The notes under the pieces were generated by a model that saw only the letters and a program-made list of their open reading frames with translations, was not told the DNA's origin and searched no databases. A DNA stretch of 64,000 bases. Source: RDXT01 sp033765305 (GTDB lineage Bacteria > Bacteroidota > Bacteroidia > J057). The position numbers and the translations under genes are program-made. The stretch spans positions 62,001 to 126,000 of the forward strand of contig JANRID010000018.1 of assembly GCA_033765305.1 (NCBI GenBank), read 5' to 3'. Position 1 is the first letter of the stretch; every line of letters begins with the position of its first letter. This document shows, in pieces, positions 51,730-60,140 of the stretch.

Positions 51730-54700
51730 ATGCTGCAGGACGCTCAACAGAATGAACCCGTCAGCTTGTATTCCGGCCCGGCTTCAGCGGAAGATCTGAG
51801 GCGCCGGAGCATGCTGCTGGAATCTTCGCTGGAGCACCTGCAGGATGGCTGGGCCCTATTCGATGCGCAACTGCGGGGCGTATATCTCAATAGCGCCGGC
51901 AGCCGGCTGCTGGGCATCGGCGCGGCGCAATTCACCGGGCAGCTTTTCGATGCGCTGCATCCGGAAGGCCGTGCCGCCGGCTGGATCCGGGCCTGTGCGC
52001 AGGCCGCAGCCGGTCCGAATCCTGTAGAACTCACGGCGCTGGATGCCCTGGCAGGCCAGCCGCTCTGGAGCCGGATTTCGGCCTCTGCATCCGGGTTTAC
52101 CGTCCAGTTCAGGGCGGCCGGCAGCCCCTTCCTGGCCCAGGACCCTGCGCTGGCGCTGCTGGAGGCGATGCCGCACGGGATTCTGGTGGCACACGGCGCA
52201 ACCCAGCGGTTTATATTCGCCAACACGGCCTGCCGCAGCATGCTCGGCTACAGCGCCGGCGATCTTTCCAATCTGCGGTTTTCCGACCTGCTTGCGCCCG
52301 CGGACCTGCAGCGGGTGCTGGACCGCTTCATTCAGCTCTCCGGCGGCGGGTCGCATGCCTGCCCGGAAGTGCAGGTGCGCCGGAAGGACAGCAGCTGGAT
52401 GCATGCCGACATCTATGCAATGCAGATTCAAATCGGCGGGCAGGCCTGCGTGTGCGGGGTCATCGAGGACACTGGCGACCGGCGCCGGAATGAGCGGCTG
52501 CAGGCGGCGCAGGGCCAGATCATGGAAATGATCTCGAAAAGCGAGCCGCTGCCCGGCATCCTGCATGCGATCGTATCGTGTATCGAAGAGCTGACTCCCC
52601 ATACCATGGCCTCCGTCCTGCTGCTCGACGAGGACGGGATACGGATCCGGTACGGTGCGGCGCCCCGGCTGCCGGATGCGTACAACCAGGCCATCGAAGG
52701 GGTCCCCATCGGCCCCAAAGCCGGTTCCTGCGGCACCGCCATGCACACCCGCGAGCCGGTCGTCGTGACCGACATCGAGACCGATCCCCTCTGGGACGAC
52801 TACCGGGAGCTGGCCCGGCAGTTTGGACTGCGGGCCTGCTGGTCCACCCCCATCGTGGATCCGCAGGGCGGCGTGCTGGGCAGTTTTGCCATGTATTACA
52901 CCAGCCCGCGCAGCCCGGAGGCGTGCGATCTCGAACTCATCCGCCAGGCCACCCACCTGGCCTATCTGGCCATCGACCGCAGCCGGCGGGAATCGGCCAT
53001 CCTGAACGCCAAGCTCCATGCCGAAGCGCAGCAGACCCTCATGCAGGAGTCGCAGAAGGTGGCCCGGATCGGGTACTGGCAGCTGTATTACGCCGAAAAC
53101 CGGCTGGTATGGTCCCCGGAAGTTTACTCGATGTACGGCCTGGACCCTGCACAGGTGCGCATCCATCCCAGCATGATGCTGGACTGGGTGCATCCGGAGG
53201 ACCGCGAAACGGTCGAGATGGCGTTTCATCGGCATCTGACGGCAGGGGACAGTTTCGATCTGGTGATGCGGGTCATTCCCGGAAACGACCAAATCCGGTA
53301 TATCCGCACCCGCTGCGAAACAGATTTCGACGAAACGGGCAGTCCGGTCCGCTCGCTGGGGGTCATCTCCGATGTCACCCCGGCCCGGCTGGCCGAAGAG
53401 GCCCTGCTTGAAAGCGAAGCCAAATACCGCAGCCTGATCGAAGCGCTGCCCGTCGGGATCATCGCACTGGATGAGCAGGGGCATATCGCCCTGGTCAACC
53501 AGGCCATGACCAGCCTGACCGGATACACCTACGACGACCTGAATACTGCCGAGTCCTGGATGCGGCTCATCTACCCGGAGCGGCAGGGCCCGCATCCGGA
53601 TCATCCGAGGCTGAATCTCCAGCATCTGGTCTCGGCACACGCCCAGGACCGCCCCCTGGAGGCCCGCATCCGCTGCAAAGACGGGCAGCTCCGAAACATG
53701 GAAATCGGATTTATGGCGACAGGCAAGTACCAGGTCGCCACGTTCACCGATGTAACCGAACGCCATACGGCTCTGGCTGCGCTGCGCGCCGAGCGGGACC
53801 TCTTCTCCGAAGGCCCGGTATTCACCATCGTCTGGGTCCCGGCTGAAAACTGGCCGGTCGCGTATGTTTCGGAGAATGTGGCCCAGATTCTGGGATATAC
53901 GCCGGAAGAAATGCGGTCGCCGGCCTTCCACTATGCGGATCTCATTCATCCTGAAGACCTTCCGGGCGTACTCTCCCAAGTGCAGCACAACATCGCGAAC
54001 CGGATCGATGCCTATGAAAAATCGCTGCGCCTGCGGGTGAAAAGCGGCGAGTACCGCTGGTTTTACGACTTCACCAAGCTCATCCGCGACGAATCCGGGC
54101 AGCTGGCCCTGATCCGCGGCTACCTTTTCGACCAGACCAACCTCCGCGAGCTGGAATCCAACCTCCACACGGAGCGGCAGCGGCTCGACACCGTCATTAC
54201 CGGCACCAACACCGGCACCTGGGAATGGAACATCGAAACCGGCGAGACCGTCTTCAACGAGCGCTGGGCCGAGATGGTCGGCTACACGCTGAGCGAACTG
54301 GAGCCGGTTTCCATCGAAACGTGGAAACAGATGCTGCACCCCGAAGACTTGCTTCGCAGCAACTCCCTGCTGGCCAGGCACTTCCGGGGTGAGCTGGACT
54401 ATTATGAAATGGAAGGGCGGATGCGCCATCGGGACGGCTCCTGGATCTGGGTGCTGGACCGGGGCAAGGTATCTGAATGGAGCGACTCGGGGAAGCCGCT
54501 GAACATGACGGGCACCCATCAGGACATCACCAGCCGCAAGCTTGCCGAATCGGCAGTGGAAGCGCGGGAAAAAGATTACCAGCGGCTCTTTGAAAATATG
54601 GCCCAGGGCGTCGTATACCACAATGCCCAGGGCGAGATCATCCAGGCCAATCCTGCCGCAGTCCGCATCCTGGGCCTCAGCTACGACCAGATCGTAGGGC

Positions 54701-55632
54701 GCACCTCCATGGATACGCGCTGGCATGCCATCCGCGAGAATGGCGCTGAATTCCGGGGCGAGGAGCACCCGGCGATGGAGGCCCTGCGCACCGGCCAGCC
54801 GGTCCGCAACGTGGTCATGGGCATCCACAGTCCGCAGCGGGAGGGCTATGTCTGGCTGCTGGTCAGCGCAGAGCCGGAGTTCCGGGCCGGCGAAGCTGCA
54901 CCGTTTCAGGTATTTGCCACCTTTACCGATATCACCGAACACAAGCGGCACCAGGAAGCCATCGAATCCCAGAACCGCATCCTCCGGGATATCGCCTGGA
55001 CCCAGTCGCATGTGGTGCGGGCCCCCCTGGCCACCATGATGGGGCTCATCCACCTCCTGGATCAGCAGGATTATTCGTCCTTCAGCGAGCCTGAGCTCCG
55101 GCAGCACCTCTCCGCCAAGGCGCAGGAGCTGGACCAGATCGTCAAGCAGATCTCCGACAAGACCTACAGCATCACGGCCTTCGACCAGACCCGGCGCCTG
55201 CAGGCCCCATCCGGCCTGCGGCATCAGGCCAGCCAGTTCGAGCTCCTGCTCGTCGACGACGATCCGCTCATTCTCAAGCTCCATAAGTCCATCGCCGTCA
55301 AAGCCGGCCTGCACCCGGACCCGCAGCTCTTCGAGCGCGGCGGACCTGCCCTGGAGTACCTCAGGAACCGCAACACCCCTGCATTCATGCATCTCATTCT
55401 GCTCGATATCAACATGCCCGGCATGAGCGGATGGGAATTTCTCGATGCGCTGCGGCACATGGAGCTGGCCTGCGGCGTCGCAGTGGCTATTCTGACCTCC
55501 TCCGTGGATATTTCCGACCGGATCCGGGCCCAGCAGTATCCTGCGGTAATCGAGTACCTGACCAAGCCCGTCAGTTCGCAGATCATGCGGGACCTGAAGC
55601 AGCATCCGCGCCTCACCTTGCCCGTGTCCTGA
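51730..55632 (+). CDS. Giant PAS/GAF signalling protein with DHp helix and receiver, no ATPase domain
   Basis: 1,300 residues from ATG 51730 (a GTG a few codons earlier is possible). Domains in order: PAS, PAS, GAF (about 270-430, with GPKAGSCGTAMHTREPVVVTDI), then five more PAS domains, several with the LIHPEDL/WVHPEDR hallmark. A dimerisation helix pair carries a phosphorylatable-type His1094 (QSHVVRAPLATMMGLIHLL). A receiver domain (about 1170-1290) has Asp1226 (LILLDINMPG) and Lys in EYLTKPVS. There is no membrane helix and no HATPase N/G boxes. It probably relays or integrates phosphoryl signals from another kinase (inference). Confidence 0.85.
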   Translation: MLQDAQQNEPVSLYSGPASAEDLRRRSMLLESSLEHLQDGWALFDAQLRGVYLNSAGSRLLGIGAAQFTGQLFDALHPEGRAAGWIRACAQAAAGPNPVELTALDALAGQPLWSRISASASGFTVQFRAAGSPFLAQDPALALLEAMPHGILVAHGATQRFIFANTACRSMLGYSAGDLSNLRFSDLLAPADLQRVLDRFIQLSGGGSHACPEVQVRRKDSSWMHADIYAMQIQIGGQACVCGVIEDTGDRRRNERLQAAQGQIMEMISKSEPLPGILHAIVSCIEELTPHTMASVLLLDEDGIRIRYGAAPRLPDAYNQAIEGVPIGPKAGSCGTAMHTREPVVVTDIETDPLWDDYRELARQFGLRACWSTPIVDPQGGVLGSFAMYYTSPRSPEACDLELIRQATHLAYLAIDRSRRESAILNAKLHAEAQQTLMQESQKVARIGYWQLYYAENRLVWSPEVYSMYGLDPAQVRIHPSMMLDWVHPEDRETVEMAFHRHLTAGDSFDLVMRVIPGNDQIRYIRTRCETDFDETGSPVRSLGVISDVTPARLAEEALLESEAKYRSLIEALPVGIIALDEQGHIALVNQAMTSLTGYTYDDLNTAESWMRLIYPERQGPHPDHPRLNLQHLVSAHAQDRPLEARIRCKDGQLRNMEIGFMATGKYQVATFTDVTERHTALAALRAERDLFSEGPVFTIVWVPAENWPVAYVSENVAQILGYTPEEMRSPAFHYADLIHPEDLPGVLSQVQHNIANRIDAYEKSLRLRVKSGEYRWFYDFTKLIRDESGQLALIRGYLFDQTNLRELESNLHTERQRLDTVITGTNTGTWEWNIETGETVFNERWAEMVGYTLSELEPVSIETWKQMLHPEDLLRSNSLLARHFRGELDYYEMEGRMRHRDGSWIWVLDRGKVSEWSDSGKPLNMTGTHQDITSRKLAESAVEAREKDYQRLFENMAQGVVYHNAQGEIIQANPAAVRILGLSYDQIVGRTSMDTRWHAIRENGAEFRGEEHPAMEALRTGQPVRNVVMGIHSPQREGYVWLLVSAEPEFRAGEAAPFQVFATFTDITEHKRHQEAIESQNRILRDIAWTQSHVVRAPLATMMGLIHLLDQQDYSSFSEPELRQHLSAKAQELDQIVKQISDKTYSITAFDQTRRLQAPSGLRHQASQFELLLVDDDPLILKLHKSIAVKAGLHPDPQLFERGGPALEYLRNRNTPAFMHLILLDINMPGMSGWEFLDALRHMELACGVAVAILTSSVDISDRIRAQQYPAVIEYLTKPVSSQIMRDLKQHPRLTLPVS

Positions 55633-55650
55633 CGCGGGCAGGATTTTTTT
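55619..55650 (+). terminator. Terminator after the multi-PAS gene
   Basis: Stem TGCCCG / CGGGCA overlapping the stop codon, followed by GGATTTTTTT. Confidence 0.6.
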
Positions 55651-55711
55651 CCGGCAGCCGCATGAAATCCGGGCTGAAGCCTGTATTTTTCCGGCTATCG
55701 GACTGCCTTGC

Positions 55712-57421
55712 ATGAAACTGCTGCCGCACTGCTACTGCCTCCTGCTCGCCGGGCTCTGGCCCGCCTGCCTCGCCGCCCAGGTGCCTTTCACCGATATGAC
55801 CGACTCCGCCGGCATCGCCCACCAGTTCCGGGTGTATGAAGGCATGTTCGGCGGCGGTGCCTGCATTTTTGACCTCAACCGCGACGGCTTCGAGGACTTT
55901 TTCGTCACCGGCGGCATGAATGAGGACCAGCTCTACCTCAACCAGGGCGACGGCACCTTCCGCAATATCTACGCCGGCTCCGGCCTCGAACGGACCCGCG
56001 CCTTTGTCACCCAGGGCGCGGTGAGCGCAGATGTGAACCGCGACGGCTGGGTAGATCTCTTTGTCACCACCATTACCTGGAAAGACAGCGGCAAGATCAT
56101 CCCCCGTGCCCCCAATCTGCTCTTTCTCAACAATGGCGACCATACCTTCCGCGATGTGTCCGCGGACTGGGGCCTCCTGCCGCTCAACTCCTTCAGCACC
56201 GGCGCCAACTTCGGCGATATCGATGCCGACGGCTGGCCCGATTTGTATGTGGGGAATTATTTCCTTGAATACGAGGGCGATCTGACCTACATCAGCGACG
56301 CCACCATCGCCGGCGCCAACCAGACCGCCAAAGGCTACCTCCTCCGCAACGAGCAGGGCCAGGGTTTCCGGGATGTGTATGCCGAATACGGCCTGCAGCA
56401 CCGCGGCTTCGGCTTCGGCGGCGTATTCACCGACTATGATAACGACGGCGACCAGGACCTCATCGTGCACCACGACTTCGGGTACAAGGCGGTGCCGAGT
56501 TTCCTCTACGAAAACCGCTACCCCCGCAAGCGCTTCGCCGATGTAAGCGAAAAGACCGGCATGGACCTGAAAATCAATGCCATGGGCGCTGCCGGCGGAG
56601 ACTTCAACGAAGACGGCTATCTCGATTATTTCATCACCAACATCCGCTTCAACCGCTTCATGCTCAGCCAGGGCCGGCGGGCGCCCTATGCCGAGCGCCA
56701 CAAAGAGCTGGGCATGACGGTGGTATCGATTGGCTGGGGGGCCAATTTCGCCGATTTCGACCACGACGGCGACCTCGACCTGTTTGTCTCCAACGGCGAT
56801 CTCAACCCCTACTGCACGCCGATGGGGGATTTTTACTACGAAAACGAGGGCAATGGCGTCCTGACGGAAAAAGGGCGGGCCTACGGCCTGAACGACTACG
56901 GCATCGGGCGGGGGTCGGTGGTGTTCGACTACGACAACGACGGCGACCTGGATCTGCTGGTCGTCAACCAGAAAGCGGTGCAGGAGGGCTATCCGGTGCC
57001 CTCCGTCACGCGCCTGTTCCGCAACGATCTTGCCCGCGGCAGCTGGCTCAAAATCGCCTTGCGGGGCCGCCAGGCCGAAAGCCACGGGCTCGGCTCCCGG
57101 GTCACCGTCGTGGCCGGGAGGCGCCGCATGATCCGCGAGATCGACGGCGGGGGCTCCAGCCACCTGTCGCAGAACTCCGTCATCGCCCACTTCGGGCTGG
57201 GCTCCGCGTCCGTAGCCGACTCCATCATCGTCACCTGGACCGGCGGCAAGCGCCAGATCCTTACTGCCCAGCCGGTCAATACCCTGCTCACCATCGAAGA
57301 GGCTGAACGGGGCGAGCCGCAAGGGCTGCCCGGCTGGCTGGCGCCTGCCCTTGCGACCCTGGGCCTGCTGGCCCTGGCCGGAGCGGCGGCCTGGCTGCGC
57401 CTGCGCCGCAGGCGCGCCTGA
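55712..57421 (+). CDS. Exported FG-GAP/VCBS repeat protein with ASPIC/UnbV domain
   Basis: 569 residues. Signal peptide to about residue 22 (CLAAQ). A beta-propeller of calcium-binding FG-GAP/VCBS repeats, with several DxNxDG-type loops (DLNRDGFEDF, DYDNDGDQDL, DHDGDLDLF), is followed by an ASPIC/UnbV domain (about 445-520, GSRVTVVAGRRRMIREIDGGGS). A C-terminal membrane helix and basic tail (WLAPALATLGLLALAG...RRRRA) end the protein. Surface-anchored or inner-membrane-anchored; ligand unknown. The C-terminal helix replaces the T9SS tail often seen on related proteins. Confidence 0.85.
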   Translation: MKLLPHCYCLLLAGLWPACLAAQVPFTDMTDSAGIAHQFRVYEGMFGGGACIFDLNRDGFEDFFVTGGMNEDQLYLNQGDGTFRNIYAGSGLERTRAFVTQGAVSADVNRDGWVDLFVTTITWKDSGKIIPRAPNLLFLNNGDHTFRDVSADWGLLPLNSFSTGANFGDIDADGWPDLYVGNYFLEYEGDLTYISDATIAGANQTAKGYLLRNEQGQGFRDVYAEYGLQHRGFGFGGVFTDYDNDGDQDLIVHHDFGYKAVPSFLYENRYPRKRFADVSEKTGMDLKINAMGAAGGDFNEDGYLDYFITNIRFNRFMLSQGRRAPYAERHKELGMTVVSIGWGANFADFDHDGDLDLFVSNGDLNPYCTPMGDFYYENEGNGVLTEKGRAYGLNDYGIGRGSVVFDYDNDGDLDLLVVNQKAVQEGYPVPSVTRLFRNDLARGSWLKIALRGRQAESHGLGSRVTVVAGRRRMIREIDGGGSSHLSQNSVIAHFGLGSASVADSIIVTWTGGKRQILTAQPVNTLLTIEEAERGEPQGLPGWLAPALATLGLLALAGAAAWLRLRRRRA

Positions 57422-57432
57422 GCCGGATGCCG

Positions 57433-58251
57433 TCAGATCTTGTACGTCCCCCGCACGATGGCAAACCACCAGCTGTCCGGGATGCGCTTGCGCAGCCAGA
57501 GCAGCAGCGGCGCCGGCGAGCCGGTGGCGTAGCGCATGCGCCGCGAACCGTCGGCGGCAGCCCGGAAGATGGTCTTCGCCACGACTTCCGGCGAGTCGCC
57601 AGTCTGGCTCGTTCCTTCCGAGACCCGGTTGCACTGATCCACGAAGGCCTGATACTGAGGCAGCTGCTCCGGCTTGACCTCCACCCGGCTGCGGCCCATG
57701 AATTCGGTCCGGATCGCGCCCGGCTCGATGAGCTTGACACGGATCCCGAAGGGGCTCAGCTCGTAGTGCAGCGCTTCGCTGAAGCCCTCTACGGCCCATT
57801 TCGTGCCGTGGTAGATGCTGAAAAGCGGGAAGGCCAGCCGCCCGCCCATGCTTGACACCTGCAGGATCACGCCGCCGCCCTGCTCCCGCATCACGGGAAT
57901 GATGGCGCGGGTCACGCGCATCAGGCCGAAGACGTTGGTATCGAACTGGTTGCGGATCACTTCGTCGCTCATGGCCTCGAAGATGCCGTCGGCGCCGTAG
58001 CCGGCATTGTTGACCAGTGCGTCGATCCGGCCGAAGGCCTTCCGCGCATCTGCAATCGCCTGCGCGATGCTGGCCGGGTCGGTGACGTCGAGCGCAAAGA
58101 GCTTCACCTGGGGCAGCTGGTTCAGCTCGGTTTCTTTGTGCGGGCTGCGCATGGTAGCAGCCACATTCCAGCCCTGGGCGGCAAAATAGCGGGCGGCAGC
58201 TTTGCCGATTCCGCTGGAGGCGCCGGTGATCAGTACGGTTTTAGGTGTCAT
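57433..58251 (-). CDS. Short-chain dehydrogenase/reductase
   Basis: 272 residues from ATG 58251 (MTPKTVLITGASSGIG); an ATG six codons earlier is an alternative. Classical SDR motifs: TGASSGIG for the nucleotide, LVNNAGYG (NNAG), catalytic Ser in VSSMGG, and YHGTK for Tyr-x-x-x-Lys. C-terminal substrate loop and a hydrophobic end. NAD(P)-dependent; substrate not evident. The TetR gene upstream may regulate it. Confidence 0.9.
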   Translation of the reverse strand: MTPKTVLITGASSGIGKAAARYFAAQGWNVAATMRSPHKETELNQLPQVKLFALDVTDPASIAQAIADARKAFGRIDALVNNAGYGADGIFEAMSDEVIRNQFDTNVFGLMRVTRAIIPVMREQGGGVILQVSSMGGRLAFPLFSIYHGTKWAVEGFSEALHYELSPFGIRVKLIEPGAIRTEFMGRSRVEVKPEQLPQYQAFVDQCNRVSEGTSQTGDSPEVVAKTIFRAAADGSRRMRYATGSPAPLLLWLRKRIPDSWWFAIVRGTYKI

Positions 58252-58290
58252 ACGTGAATTAAAATTCATTATTCAAGCAAAAAAATAGCC

Positions 58291-58866
58291 TTATCGCCGG
58301 ATGCTGTTCCAGGCCATCTGGAAGCAGCGCTCCTTGAGGTCATCGGTGAGGACCAGTTTGCCGTCGAAGTGCAGCTTGACCAGCTCGAAGATGGGGCCGG
58401 TCAGCTGGCTGACGAGCAGCGCCGGCGGCACATCCGCCACGAAGTGCTGCCCGATGCCCCAGGCCAGCAGGTCTTCGACCGGCTTGAGCATCTGGTCGCC
58501 CAGCGCTTTGGTAGCCGGGCTCAGATAGGGCGAGCGGGCAAACTGCTCCAGGAAAATCATGCGCTCAGGCTCCCGAAGGCTGATATCCAGAAAGTTGAAC
58601 CATAGCTTCCTGAACATGACCGGAAACGGGTCTCCAGGCTGCCAGGCCTGCATGAGCTGGCTGGTTTTGGCCTGCTTGAGATGGACATAGAGGGCATCGA
58701 TCAGGGCCTCCTTGTCCTTGAAATAAATGTACAGCGTGCCCGTCGCCAGGCCCGCAGCCTGCGCCACATCCTTCATTTTCAGTCCGGCAAAGCCTTCCTG
58801 GAGCACCACCCGCAGGGCGGCGCCGAAGATCTGCTCTACCTTGTGCGCATCGCGGGGTTTGGGCAT
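58291..58866 (-). CDS. TetR-family transcriptional regulator
   Basis: 191 residues from ATG 58866 (MPKPRDAHK); a longer reading adds 29 residues of unlikely leader. N-terminal helix-turn-helix with VVLQEGFAGLKMKDVAQAAGLATGTLYIYFKDKEALI, a textbook TetR signature, followed by a helical ligand domain. It precedes the SDR gene by about 40 bp and probably autoregulates that pair. Confidence 0.9.
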   Translation of the reverse strand: MPKPRDAHKVEQIFGAALRVVLQEGFAGLKMKDVAQAAGLATGTLYIYFKDKEALIDALYVHLKQAKTSQLMQAWQPGDPFPVMFRKLWFNFLDISLREPERMIFLEQFARSPYLSPATKALGDQMLKPVEDLLAWGIGQHFVADVPPALLVSQLTGPIFELVKLHFDGKLVLTDDLKERCFQMAWNSIRR

Positions 58867-58954
58867 ATGCGGATCTGTGCTGCAAACATAAGTGAATATA
58901 CGTTCATTTTCAAATCCGGTTGTGCAGAAATTCCAGGCCGGATGAATCCGCACG

Positions 58955-59053
58955 GCCCGCCCGTCGCGCCCGTACCGGGTTTTTCCCTATCTTCAGGCCC
59001 TGTCTGTTGTTCACGATTCAACATGCGATCCATGCCGAACCGCCGGGCATTTC
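58955..59053 (+). repeat. 99-bp direct repeat, left copy: orphan promoter and first codons of the oxidoreductase gene
   Basis: 97 of 99 positions equal 60,042-60,140, including an uninterrupted 82-bp identity (58,964-59,045). The copy contains the leader and the first ~10 codons (MRSMPNRRAF) of the Gfo/Idh gene, then diverges. It defines the left edge of the toxin-antitoxin insertion. Confidence 0.9.
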
Positions 59054-59178
59054 CGGCTCGGCAGGATTCCTGCTGGCAGCAGGCTCATCCTATACCGGCG
59101 CAGGCAGCACGACAGTCCAGGCAGGACACCCGCATAAGACTGGCACTGAAGACTGTTCCGCCGGAACGTATATGCTGG
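59023..59178 (+). pseudogene. Truncated 5' fragment of the oxidoreductase gene or a paralogue
   Basis: Starts like the intact gene (MRSMPNRRAF) but leaves homology at 59,053. In another frame the next bases read GSAGFLLAAGSS, which looks like the hydrophobic part of a Tat or Sec signal. The fragment may therefore come from a frameshifted paralogue rather than the intact gene itself. It runs into the end of the toxin gene on the opposite strand. No functional product is expected. Confidence 0.55.
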
Positions 59179-59679
59179 TCAGGGAAGAAGCGTCATTTCC
59201 CCCTCCCCATGGTGCCTTAGCATCGCGTTGAGCATCGGCAATGCATAATATCGTTTGTGATGGATCAGTGCCTCGAACAACGGCCTGAGCTGACTGATGA
59301 TACCGGCTGTCTTTGCAAAGGACAAGATACCGATCGTTCCTATGCACCGGATTCCAATATGTGCTGCAATTGCCCTTGCTTTTTTATCGTCAATCAGCAA
59401 AAAATCAGCATGCATCTCCCTGACCAGCATAACCGCCTCCGACTCGCCATAGCCCATCATGAAAGCCAGATCATTCAGCCCGGATATAGCTTTGACTTTA
59501 TCTGAAAAATAATGCACAATCCGCTGATCATGAGCGCCGCGTGGTGCCTTTGTCAGCTCCTCCCAGACAGCGGCCGGAATATACACCTGGCCAAACAGAT
59601 GATCCAGCAGCTCAAGCTGGTCAATTACAGCCAGTGAAATGGCCGGCCCTGAATCCGCAACGACCAGCCCCTGTTTCAT
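59179..59679 (-). CDS. DUF3368 PIN-like toxin of a type II toxin-antitoxin pair
   Basis: 166 residues from ATG 59679, which overlaps the antitoxin stop by 4 bp (ATGA). It has the PIN-like core of DUF3368: VADSGPAISLAVI (Asp9), VPAAVWEEL-like IPAAVWEELTKA (Glu40/41), GYGESEAV (Glu79) and FLLIDDKKAR (Asp97/98), the acidic residues that bind Mg/Mn in PIN RNases. Predicted to cleave RNA when free of antitoxin. Located inside a repeat-flanked insertion. Confidence 0.85.
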   Translation of the reverse strand: MKQGLVVADSGPAISLAVIDQLELLDHLFGQVYIPAAVWEELTKAPRGAHDQRIVHYFSDKVKAISGLNDLAFMMGYGESEAVMLVREMHADFLLIDDKKARAIAAHIGIRCIGTIGILSFAKTAGIISQLRPLFEALIHHKRYYALPMLNAMLRHHGEGEMTLLP

Positions 59680-59942
59680 CGCAGATTCAATTGCTCCGCA
59701 TCGTTCAGCACGTCTTCCAGCTCCAGTAAGGATACCGGGATCTTGCGTGCAGCGAGCATAGTATCGAACTCCGGCCGTGTCATGCCTGCGATCTGGGCTG
59801 CTTTGCCGATGGTAACCTGCTGCTGCAGGTAGAGCTGGATTGCAAATGCCTGGACAATCCGCTGCTTGAGTTCGCTCTCCGTGGCATTCAGCATGAGCAG
59901 AATGTCGGAGGGCAGGTCGATCGGAATGGTCTGGAAGGTCAT
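59676..59942 (-). CDS. UPF0175-family antitoxin
   Basis: 88 residues from ATG 59942 (MTFQTIPIDLPSDILL); a longer frame would run into the flanking repeat. The C-terminal half (KAAQIAGMTRPEFDTMLAARKIPV) is the UPF0175 helix-turn-helix-like segment. Members are genetically paired with DUF3368 PIN-like toxins, exactly as here. A GGAGAAAG ribosome-binding site and a TATATTGG element (imperfect -7) lie just upstream. Likely autoregulates the pair. Confidence 0.83.
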   Translation of the reverse strand: MTFQTIPIDLPSDILLMLNATESELKQRIVQAFAIQLYLQQQVTIGKAAQIAGMTRPEFDTMLAARKIPVSLLELEDVLNDAEQLNLR

Positions 59943-60041
59943 ATGCAGAATACTTTCTCCAATATACACTTTTTCCAGGGACGATGAAGTCCGGCTGAGG
60001 CCTGTCCCCGCGCTCAGGTATGCTTTTGTAACGCCTTGTCC

Positions 60042-60140
60042 GCCCGCCGGTCGCGCCCGTACCGGGTTTTTCCCTATCTTCAGGCCCTGTCTGTTGTTCA
60101 CGATTCAACATGCGATCCATGCCGAACCGCCGAGCATTTC
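60042..60140 (+). repeat. 99-bp direct repeat, right copy: native promoter/start of the oxidoreductase gene
   Basis: Matches 58,955-59,053 with two mismatches. Here the repeat leads into the intact Gfo/Idh gene, so this copy is functional and marks the right edge of the toxin-antitoxin insertion. Confidence 0.9.

Noticed and set aside
51856..55713. A 1,285-codon antisense frame opposite the multi-PAS protein
   Set aside because: Shadow of the real gene; no domain, no start context and low protein-like character.
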